Source of the DNA: Banduia mediterranea
Lineage (GTDB): Bacteria; Pseudomonadota; Gammaproteobacteria; Nevskiales; Nevskiaceae
Assembly (NCBI RefSeq): GCF_031846245.1
Contig: NZ_JAVRIC010000013.1
Coordinates: forward strand, 40,563 to 104,562
DNA length: 64,000 nt
Reading direction: 5' to 3'
Notes under the pieces: model-generated
What the model saw: only the letters and a program-made list of their open reading frames with translations
Database searches by the model: none
Told to the model about the DNA's origin: nothing
Shown here: positions 56,389 to 64,000 of the stretch, in pieces
How positions within the stretch are numbered: the first letter of the stretch is position 1
Layout: the number at the start of each line of letters is the position of its first letter
Position numbers and translations under genes: made by a program

Positions 56389-57411
56389 ATGATCATCAAA
56401 TTCAAAAACCGGAAAGCCGAGCGCCAGCCTACAGACACTGGTACCCGAATAAAAAAATCGGCTATTCTTGCCTCTATTTCTTCAATCTTAGCATTGTTGT
56501 GTTACGGTCCAGCCAGCATGGCAGCCAATCCGCTATTGAATGTAATTTCGCCAACGGAGTGGTATATGCCCGTTTTGAAGGAGGGTACATTAGTCTACCT
56601 GCAATCGGCTATTCTGCAGTCCAGCGACAAATTCTACGACAGGGATGGTAATAGTCATACATTTGAGGGCCCCACTTCGGCTAGTGGCGCTCCCAATTTG
56701 GATCATTCGGTCTCCGGGATTTCCCGTTTTGCCTATGTATGGTCGTTCGAATCGCTGCCCAACGTGGGCTGGATTGCGGAATATTTTCAACCGTATGCAT
56801 CAGCACGGATTTATGACGCCGGCGACTCGGTAACTGGACTGGCAGACCCACTGTTTTTGGGTGGCCCATACATAAACCCGACTCCAAACAGCATGATCGG
56901 TTACTTAGGCGTGGTTGGGGCTCCGTTCGGTTCAAATGACCTATCCAACCACTTCTGGTCCTACACCAACCTCATCCCGATGTACTATGAACGCAATGAC
57001 GTCACCCTTGAGAGTACACTGCTGTATACGATCGTCGGGGATCAGTATCATGGAGGCCGCAAAGTGCATGTCGGCGACAGCTATAGCGCAAACGTTCAGG
57101 TAGGCTATAGGGTCAAGCCTTGGTTGGTTCCCTTTGTCAGCTATGCTTGGGTGAAGAATGAGACCTCCCGCGATGCCGACACTGGTGAGGCTGTGCGAGG
57201 AATGGGTCCCAGCACCTATGCATGTCACGGCGTGCTGAATGGTTCTGGCAAGTGTCAGGAGCAAACCCTCGGTGGCGGCGTCGAGTTCCACTTCGGCAAG
57301 GGCGATACCAACAAGCTCATGCTAAAGTATGCGACATCCGTTGACGGCGAAAATGCGAATAAGACGAATGCCTTTTACCTGTTCTTTGTGCATCCGTTAC
57401 TTAATTCCTGA
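56389..57411 (+). CDS. Outer-membrane transporter of the phenol-degradation MetA type (PF13557-like)
   Basis: 340 residues. After a charged N-terminus a signal peptide runs about 22-46 (ASISSILALLCYGPASMAA). The mature protein alternates like a beta-barrel (YLQSAILQSSDKFYDRDGNSHTF; GYLGVVGAPFGSNDLSNHFWSYTNLIPMYYERND; AYVWSFESL) and resembles the phenol_MetA_deg outer-membrane family linked to uptake of aromatics or terpenoids. Base composition is clearly more AT-rich than the neighbours, with codons such as ATA, TTA and TAT, and it lies between IS remnants; transfer from another organism is likely. AGGAGGAG precedes the ATG. Confidence 0.8.
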   Translation: MIIKFKNRKAERQPTDTGTRIKKSAILASISSILALLCYGPASMAANPLLNVISPTEWYMPVLKEGTLVYLQSAILQSSDKFYDRDGNSHTFEGPTSASGAPNLDHSVSGISRFAYVWSFESLPNVGWIAEYFQPYASARIYDAGDSVTGLADPLFLGGPYINPTPNSMIGYLGVVGAPFGSNDLSNHFWSYTNLIPMYYERNDVTLESTLLYTIVGDQYHGGRKVHVGDSYSANVQVGYRVKPWLVPFVSYAWVKNETSRDADTGEAVRGMGPSTYACHGVLNGSGKCQEQTLGGGVEFHFGKGDTNKLMLKYATSVDGENANKTNAFYLFFVHPLLNS

Positions 57412-57439
57412 ATCCGTCAATAAATAAAATAAAATGAGG

Positions 57440-57504
57440 GGTCGGAGTAAATAAAAGAAGTGTTAAAGTGCGGATCGGCTGGATTTATTTTATTCACTCC
57501 GACC
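57440..57504. repeat. REP-like palindrome, candidate RAYT substrate
   Basis: GGTCGGAGT (57440-57448) pairs with ACTCCGACC (57496-57504), and the next ATAAAA (57451-57456) with TTTTAT (57488-57493). The loop is about 31 nt. One arm recurs 20 bp after the RAYT stop at 50360-50379. Confidence 0.65.
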
Positions 57505-57859
57505 TCCGGATCTATGCTGTTTCGAGTGGAACCATCCGATTTCAAAGAGCGGTGGCAAGTCGGGGTCCATGACATTTCAGGTGGAACAATCGTGCCCTCA
57601 TCGCGTGCAGTTACCGTTGATGTGCTGGACACCCTTCTCAGTGTGTTGCGTCGATCATGGTGAGGACGAATGCTCCGTGGTCAAGGCTTGTCGGCCTAAC
57701 TGCTTGCCCGACAAGCCTTTTCCGAGCATTTCACGCTGCCGCCGAGCGTCAAGGTCAAGCCCTTCGGGCGGCCTGCGGCCGACCTTGACGCTCAACAGCA
57801 GCTCGAGAAACTGGGCCTTGTCTTCCACCCGAAACGACATAGAGCCGCAAGGGATCAAT
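57505..57859. other. Intergenic debris between the REP-like palindrome and ISL3 fragment
   Basis: About 350 bp of mixed composition with two short related strings TTTCGAGTGGAACCATC and TTTCAGGTGGAACAATC (near 57520 and 57578), which look like repeated ends of another mobile element. Neither strand gives a convincing gene. Confidence 0.4.
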
Positions 57860-58162
57860 GCCGTCCTTAGCCGTCTCGAAGATGGCTCGCAGGGCTTCCT
57901 TGAGCCGCCAGGCGCGCGCAGTCTTCAGATTCGAGTGCGTCAGCCAGTGCATGTCGTCGATCTGGGTCCGGCTCCAGCGGCGATGATCCTTGAGCGTGCC
58001 CCAGCGCTTGTCTTTGAGGGCGGGCTGGCTCTTGACCTCAAGGCGGCGGACCTCTTCGACCGCCTCGTTGGCCAGCTTGATGACATGAAAGCGGTCAAAG
58101 CACTGCGCCGCCTGCGGCAGGCGCTTCGCAGCCCCGGCCTGGAAGGCCTTGGACAAATCCAT
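57860..58162 (-). pseudogene. Central fragment of a second ISL3-family transposase
   Basis: About 101 residues match the middle of ISL3 transposases: MDLSKAFQAGAAKRLPQAAQCFDRFHV, KDKRWGTLKDHRRWSR, LKTARAWRLKEALRAIFETA. Both ends are missing; the start follows repeat D directly. It differs from the element at 42451-43141 (different residues around DRFHV), so it is an independent insertion. Confidence 0.82.
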
Positions 58163-58164
58163 CG

Positions 58165-58214
58165 TTCCCGCAAGCGGGCGGGGGTAGGTCGGCATCACGC
58201 GGCGCGTGGTTCAG
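58165..58214. repeat. Repeat D, second copy
   Basis: 42 of 50 positions match 26831-26880, including the near-palindrome ATCACGCG-g-CGCGTGGT and the shared GGTCGGCATCACGCG. Its left edge coincides with the ISL3 fragment, so the repeat may have been a target or a boundary. Confidence 0.65.
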
Positions 58215-58267
58215 ATTGTGGTTTCGATGTGGAGTCGGCGCCCAAAGGTGCGCTCTGTGAGTTTGCT

Positions 58268-59155
58268 TCAGGGGCTCAAGGGTTCCGGCAGCCGCAGGGC
58301 GCGCCATAGACGCAGCGTCGGTTCGGCTTGGTTGAGCGTGTAGAAATGCAGGCCCGGCGCGCCGCCGGCCAGCAGCGTCTCGGCCAGGCGCGCCACCACC
58401 TCCAGCCCGAAGTCCTGCAGCGAGGCCTTGTCATCGCCGAACTCGGCGAGACGCAGGCGTATCCAGCGTGGTACCTCGGCGCCGCAGGCGTCCGAAAAGC
58501 GCAGCAACTGCGCGCCGTTGAGGATCGGCATGATGCCGGGAATCACCGGCACCTCGACACCGGCCTTGGCGCAACGCTCCATGAAATCGAAGTAGGCGTC
58601 CGGGGCGAAGAAGTACTGCGTGATCGCCGCGTGCGCACCGGCGTTGACCTTGCGCACGAAGTTGTCGAAATCGCCACGCGGGTCCGGTGCCTGCGGATGC
58701 ATTTCCGGATAGGCCGCGACTTCGATGCGGAAATGTTCGCCATGCTGCTCGCGAATGAAGCTGACCAGTTCGTTGGCGTAGCGGAATTCTCCGGGCGCAC
58801 CGGCATCCATCGCCGTGGCCGGGAGATCGCCGCGCAGGGCGACGATGCGTTTCACGCCGGCCGCGCGATAACGGTCCAGCAGCTCGGCGATGTGCGCGCG
58901 CGTCGAGCCCACGCAGCTCAGGTGCGGCGCGGCCGCTACGCCGGTCTGCTCGACCACCTTGACCACGGTGTCGTAGGTGCCGTCCTGCGCCGAACCGCCG
59001 GCGCCATAGGTCACCGAAAAATAATTGGGCTGCACCGCCGCGAGTTTGCCGATGATCGCCGGCAGCTTTTCTTTCCCCTGCGGCGTGCGTGGCGGAAACA
59101 GCTCGAAGCTGAATGACAGCGCCTGAGGTGTGAGGTGTGAGGTGTGAGGTGTCAT
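58268..59155 (-). CDS. metF: Methylenetetrahydrofolate reductase
   Basis: FAD enzyme reducing 5,10-methylene-THF to 5-methyl-THF for methionine synthesis. 295 residues: FSFELFPPRTPQGKEKL, FSVTYGAGGSAQDGTYD, APHLSCVGSTRAHI, ALRGDLP, the FAD-binding EVAAYPEMHPQA and QYFFAPDAYFDF. The start ATG 59153-59155 overlaps the preceding stop (ATGA). The first codons are a 4-fold heptamer repeat that encodes PHTSHLTPQ, which is not a family feature. Last in the ahcY operon. Confidence 0.96.
   Translation of the reverse strand: MTPHTSHLTPQALSFSFELFPPRTPQGKEKLPAIIGKLAAVQPNYFSVTYGAGGSAQDGTYDTVVKVVEQTGVAAAPHLSCVGSTRAHIAELLDRYRAAGVKRIVALRGDLPATAMDAGAPGEFRYANELVSFIREQHGEHFRIEVAAYPEMHPQAPDPRGDFDNFVRKVNAGAHAAITQYFFAPDAYFDFMERCAKAGVEVPVIPGIMPILNGAQLLRFSDACGAEVPRWIRLRLAEFGDDKASLQDFGLEVVARLAETLLAGGAPGLHFYTLNQAEPTLRLWRALRLPEPLSP
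59124..59151. repeat. Heptanucleotide tandem repeat at the metF start
   Basis: TGAGGTG occurs four times in exact tandem (CACCTCA x4 on the coding strand), beginning two bases after the metF ATG. Seven is not a multiple of three, so gain or loss of a unit would shift the frame. Confidence 0.9.
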
Positions 59156-59537
59156 GGTCCCGGTTTCTTCAAGGCGTTGAGAAGTCCACCCAGCTTGGCG
59201 AATACGCAATCGAGTTGCTCATCGATGGCCTCGTCTTCGCCGAGATATCCGAGCCGGCGCGCGATTCGCCACTGCGTATCGATTTCTGACAGCGAGCCGC
59301 GCGTCATATGCAGAAAATGAATGAGCTCGGCGCGTGTTCCGCGGGCCGCGCCTTCAGCGATATTCGAAGGCACACTGACGGCGGCACGAGGAATCTGCGT
59401 ACTCAGTCCGAACCGCTCATCGGATGGGAAGGATGAAGACGCCTGATAGATCATCTCGACCAGGTCCAGCGCATCGCGCCAGACCTCAAGCTCGTGGTGA
59501 CGCCGCTTTTCGCGCCTCACGCCTCCCACCTCACGCA

Positions 59538-59538
<1 letters not shown>
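59152..59538 (-). CDS. Four-helix-bundle protein (23S rRNA intervening-sequence protein family)
   Basis: 128 residues from ATG 59536-59538. HHELEVWRDALDLVEMIYQASSSFPSDERFGLSTQIPRAAVSVPSNIAEGAARGT is the signature of the S23/four-helix-bundle family, first seen inside 23S rRNA insertions and often found as a stand-alone gene. The role is unknown. It overlaps the ahcY stop by one base and the metF start by 4 bp, so it is fully embedded in a core operon. Confidence 0.93.
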
Positions 59539-60968
<1,430 letters not shown>

Positions 60969-61011
60969 GTTGTCACTCTCGGTTGATCCGGGCGCTGTTC
61001 GCAAATGGAAA

Positions 61012-61060
61012 GCCGCCGAGCCTGGCTCGCAGTGCGCGAGTCGCAACGCCCCTCGGCGGC
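61012..61060 (-). promoter_or_regulatory. SAH riboswitch in the ahcY leader
   Basis: On the minus strand a perfect 9-bp P1 stem GCCGCCGAG/CTCGGCGGC encloses GGGCGTTGCGAC, a hairpin CTCGC..GCGAG and GCCAGG just before the closing strand. GAGG-GCG-TGCGAC and GCCAGGCTCGG are the conserved blocks of the SAH riboswitch class, which is nearly always upstream of ahcY and turns it on when SAH is bound. It ends 43 nt before the ATG. Confidence 0.92.
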
Positions 61061-61072
61061 GTAGTCGAGGCC

Positions 61073-61103
61073 AGTATATCCGCTTATGCGGATAAGAGGA
61101 TAT
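61073..61103 (-). promoter_or_regulatory. ahcY promoter with shared SAM-cycle operator
   Basis: A good -10 TATACT (minus strand, 61078-61073). The 17 nt upstream of it hold most of a palindrome TATCCGC-TTAT-GCGGATA (61077-61094), and an extra GGATAT lies at 61098-61103, so the -35 is poor (ATCCTC). 61078-61103 matches the metK element at 28521-28546 at 22 of 26 positions. A repressor bound here would cover the promoter. Confidence 0.65.
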
Positions 61104-61172
61104 GGAGTTGCCGGCGTGCCCCGGCAAGCTGGCTTACGGAGTCGGCACGACGCCTGCTAGTCTTTCACCACT

Positions 61173-63896
61173 ATGGCCAAGAAAATCCAGAACGATCCGC
61201 TGCGTCGCGTCGAAACCCTGCCTCAGGACGAGCCCCTGCGCGAGGATGTACGCCGTCTCGGGTCGGTGGTTGGCGAGATGCTCGCCGAACAGTACGGTCC
61301 CGAATTCCTGACCTACGTCGAAGCCGTGCGCACCGGTGCGATCCGGCGCCGCGAGCAGGGCGAGGCGCCGGATGCGCTGGCCAAGCAGCTTGCCGGATTG
61401 TCGGTGTCATCGGCGGAAATGCTGACGCGCGCTTTTTCCACCTATTTCCAGGTGGTCAACACGGCCGAGCGCGTACACCGTATCCGCCGCCGCCGCGACT
61501 ACCAGCGGCAGGACAACCGTCCGCAGCCGGACAGCCTGCAGGCCACCTTGACCAAACTCAAGGCGGACGGCGTCGGTATCGACGAGCTCATGGACTGGCT
61601 GCGGCGGATGGACATCGAGCCGGTGTTCACCGCGCATCCGACCGAGTCGATTCGTCGCGCGCTGTTGCAGAAGGAGCAGGAAATCGTGCGCACGCTGGTC
61701 GACGACCTCGACGGCAACCGCACGCCGCAGGAACGCGAAATCGATTGGGCGCAGCTGCGCATGGCGCTGACTGCGGGCTGGCAGACGCGCGAGGCCTCGC
61801 CGGTGCGGCCGACCGTGCAGGACGAGTTCGAGCACGTCAGCTTCTATCTGTCGGACCCGATCTATCGCGTGCTGCCGGTGTTCTATGAATCCCTGGCGCA
61901 GGCACTCAAGCTCGTCTACGGCTACGAGGGCGCGCTGCCGCGCGTGCTGCGCTTCGCCTCCTGGGTCGGTGGCGACATGGATGGCAACCCCAACGTCAAT
62001 GCGCAGACGGTCGAAGATACGCTGCGCTCGCAACGGGCCCAGGCGCTGCGCCGCTATATCGACGAGGTGCGGCATCTGGCGCAACTGCTGTCGCAGACCG
62101 ATGACCGTGCCGCGGTCGATGCCGAGATTCCGATGCGCAGCGGCCGCTACCGCGAACTGCTTCCGGAGATCGCCGCGGCGATCCGGCCGCGCCATGCGGA
62201 CATGCCGTATCGCGTGTTGCTGACGCTGATTGCGGGTCGTCTGCAGGCGACGCTGGCTGGCACCTTGGCGCGCTATGGCCATGCCGATGAGTTTATCGGT
62301 GACATCGAGCTGATCGCCTCCAGCCTGTGGAATAACGGCGGGCGCCACGCCGGTTGGTTCGCCGTCAACCGCCTGCTGTGGCGCGCGCGCAGCTTCGGCT
62401 TTCATCTGGCGCGCCTCGACGTGCGCCAGGATTCGCGCGTGCACAGTCAGGCGCTGGCCGCACTGTTCGGCGATCCGGACTGGAGCGAGCGTGCGGCCGA
62501 GGAGCAGCAGCAGACGCTGGCCGCCTATGCCGCCGGCGGCGCCCGCGCGCCGCGGCCGGCGGCGCCCGAGGCCGCCTCCACGCTGGCGGTGTTCGACGCA
62601 ATGGCTCGTGCCGTCAAGGACTACGGCCATGCCGCGGTGGGCCTCTACATCATCAGCATGGCGAAGAAGCCGGCCGATGTGCTCGCGGTGCTGGCGCTGG
62701 CGCGGCAGGGTGGCTTCGTCGATGAAGCCGGAACGGTTCCGCTCGATATCGCACCGCTATTCGAAACGGTGGACGACTTGCGCAATGGGCCGGAGACCTT
62801 GCGTGCATTGCTTGACGATGCCGTGTACCGGACGCATCTGGCGGCGCGTGGCGATCGCCAGGTGGTGATGCTGGGGTATTCGGACTCCGGCAAGGACGGC
62901 GGCATCGTCGCCTCACGCTGGGCCTTGCAGCGCGCTCAGGTCGAGTTGCTGGAAGTGGCGGCGGAGGCCGGAATCCAGCTCAATTTCTTCCATGGCCGCG
63001 GCGGCAGCGCCAGCCGCGGCGGCGGCAAGATCGCGCCGGCGCTGATGGCCAGTCCGCGGGGGTCGGTGGCCGGCGTGCTGCGTGTGACCGAGCAGGGCGA
63101 GGTCATCCATCGCAAGTACGGCATCCGCGCGCTGGGTCTGCGTACGCTGGAACAGTCCGCCTCGGCCACGCTCACCGCGAGCATGCGGCCGCGCGAGGCG
63201 GAACCGCGCGAGGCCGACTGGAAAAAAACGATGGCGGCGCTGGCGCAGTACGGCCGCGAGGCCTACCGGGATTTCGTCGACCGCGAGGGCTTTGTCGAGT
63301 ATTTCCGCACGGCCACGCCGATCGACGTGATCGAGCGCATGACCCTGGGTTCGCGGCCGTCACGCCGCGGCACCATGAAGGGGGTGGAATCACTGCGGGC
63401 GATTCCCTGGGTGTTCGCCTGGACGCAATGCCGTGCGGTGCTGACCGCCTGGTACGGACTGGGCAGCGCCTTGGAGCGCGCCGCCGCCGAGTTCGGCGAG
63501 GACCGCCTGTTGGAAATGGCGCGCGACTGGGGCTTCTTCGAAACCTTGCTGGACGATGTCGACATGGTATTGGCCAAGGCTGACCTCGATATTGCCGAAC
63601 GCTTTTCGAAGCTCGCGGGCAGTCGCCACGATGAGTTCTTCCCCCTGGTCCGTGGGGAGTTCGAACGAACGAAGCAGTGGATCCTCAAGCTCAAGCGGGA
63701 AGACCGTCTGCTGGCTCGCGAGCCGCGGCTCGCGCAGTCCATCCGGCTGCGCAATCCCTACATCGACCCGATGTCCCTGATTCAGGTGGAATTGCTGGGG
63801 CGCTGGCGCGACGGCGGCAGCGAGGACGAGGAATTGCTGCGGGCGCTGGTCGCCACCGTGAACGGCGTGGCTCAGGGACTGCAGAACACTGGCTGA
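61173..63896 (+). CDS. ppc: Phosphoenolpyruvate carboxylase
   Basis: Makes oxaloacetate from PEP and bicarbonate to refill the TCA cycle. 907 residues, slightly longer than E. coli Ppc. The catalytic FTAHPTE (His 155), [21 protein letters not shown] and [10 protein letters not shown] motifs and the C-terminal [25 protein letters not shown] end are present. Divergent from ahcY with a 204-bp gap that holds the ahcY promoter and riboswitch. Confidence 0.97.
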   Translation: MAKKIQNDPLRRVETLPQDEPLREDVRRLGSVVGEMLAEQYGPEFLTYVEAVRTGAIRRREQGEAPDALAKQLAGLSVSSAEMLTRAFSTYFQVVNTAERVHRIRRRRDYQRQDNRPQPDSLQATLTKLKADGVGIDELMDWLRRMDIEPVFTAHPTESIRRALLQKEQEIVRTLVDDLDGNRTPQEREIDWAQLRMALTAGWQTREASPVRPTVQDEFEHVSFYLSDPIYRVLPVFYESLAQALKLVYGYEGALPRVLRFASWVGGDMDGNPNVNAQTVEDTLRSQRAQALRRYIDEVRHLAQLLSQTDDRAAVDAEIPMRSGRYRELLPEIAAAIRPRHADMPYRVLLTLIAGRLQATLAGTLARYGHADEFIGDIELIASSLWNNGGRHAGWFAVNRLLWRARSFGFHLARLDVRQDSRVHSQALAALFGDPDWSERAAEEQQQTLAAYAAGGARAPRPAAPEAASTLAVFDAMARAVKDYGHAAVGLYIISMAKKPADVLAVLALARQGGFVDEAGTVPLDIAPLFETVDDLRNGPETLRALLDDAVYRTHLAARGDRQVVMLGYSDSGKDGGIVASRWALQRAQVELLEVAAEAGIQLNFFHGRGGSASRGGGKIAPALMASPRGSVAGVLRVTEQGEVIHRKYGIRALGLRTLEQSASATLTASMRPREAEPREADWKKTMAALAQYGREAYRDFVDREGFVEYFRTATPIDVIERMTLGSRPSRRGTMKGVESLRAIPWVFAWTQCRAVLTAWYGLGSALERAAAEFGEDRLLEMARDWGFFETLLDDVDMVLAKADLDIAERFSKLAGSRHDEFFPLVRGEFERTKQWILKLKREDRLLAREPRLAQSIRLRNPYIDPMSLIQVELLGRWRDGGSEDEELLRALVATVNGVAQGLQNTG

Positions 63897-63928
63897 GCGC
63901 AGTGGCTTTTTGCGCTTCGATAGGTTCT

Positions 63929-64000
63929 AACGGCCATGGCGCAAGCGCCACCCTGCACAATGAATCGCCTGCGGCATGGCCGTTCCCCCCACCCACCGCT
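63929..64000. repeat. Intergenic repeat C, third copy, cut by window end
   Basis: AACGGCCATGGCGC (63929-63942) pairs with GCGGCATGGCCGTT (63971-63984), one mismatch in 14. Followed by CCCC.CACCCACCGCT, as at 26792-26808. It lies just after ppc and may act as a transcript end. Confidence 0.7.

Noticed and set aside
59124..59151. CRISPR-like direct repeats
   Set aside because: Units are 7 bp in direct tandem without spacers; no cas genes in the window.

Overview
The window is GC-rich and almost fully coding. It looks like a gammaproteobacterial chromosome, probably from the Nevskiales/Solimonadaceae or a relative close to the Xanthomonadales. Reasons are the ftsY-ftsE-ftsX-rpoH order, a long ExbB plus DUF3450 TonB cluster, an SAH riboswitch on ahcY, two adjacent HAE1-type RND pumps, a TonB-dependent receptor and SlyD/TtcA/DbpA housekeeping proteins. 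The genus is an inference, not a sequence match.

Layout. 1-3.1 kb: a cut-off sterol desaturase-family gene divergent from an AraC regulator, then a decayed Fpg/Nei glycosylase behind a Popeye-like cyclic-nucleotide-binding membrane protein. 3.6-8.4 kb: thiD, thiE, hemL and a DedA-LssY membrane protein. 8.5-12.1 kb: ftsY, ftsE, ftsX, rpoH; rpoH carries a sigma-E-type promoter in the same arrangement as E. coli rpoH P3. 12.2-20.2 kb (minus): adaptor, two RND permeases and a small membrane protein. 20.3-27.2 kb: small exported proteins, SlyD, a lipoprotein methyltransferase-fold protein, YggU, TtcA, a TraB/GumN protein, tRNA-Thr(TGT) and a glycine-zipper lipoprotein. 27.3-41.9 kb: metK, a TonB receptor, a NarL-type two-component pair, a membrane-anchored C13 peptidase, hutI-hutG, pirin-azoR with a divergent LysR regulator, and a nucleoside transporter.

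41.9-43.2 kb is a scar: an MT-A70 methyltransferase gene was cut by an ISL3-family element that itself lost most of its transposase. 43.2-49.9 kb (minus) is one TonB energisation operon (DUF3450, long ExbB, ExbB, ExbD, TonB, TPR), followed across a strong terminator by an OppA-like protein. 50.4-51.3 kb holds a RAYT transposase gene whose 5' end is the same ISL3 left end seen at 43 kb. 51.4-54.5 kb: DUF971, YqhA, YaeQ, DbpA. 55.3-58.2 kb is a second mobile-element graveyard with an AT-richer outer-membrane gene that looks acquired. 58.3-61.1 kb (minus): ahcY, a four-helix-bundle protein and metF as an overlapping operon, then ppc divergently.

The most coherent regulatory story is the methionine/SAM cycle. 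metK and ahcY, 32 kb apart, share a 26-bp near-identical palindromic element upstream, and the ahcY leader also folds as an SAH riboswitch. This suggests transcriptional control by a SAM-cycle repressor plus riboswitch control of ahcY-metF. I found no CRISPR array, no defence island and no clearly new multi-gene system. The most novel items are the dual SAM-cycle control, the heptamer repeat at the metF start, the sigma-E/rpoH promoter, the ISL3-RAYT fusion, and the terminator directly abutting the oppA start codon.
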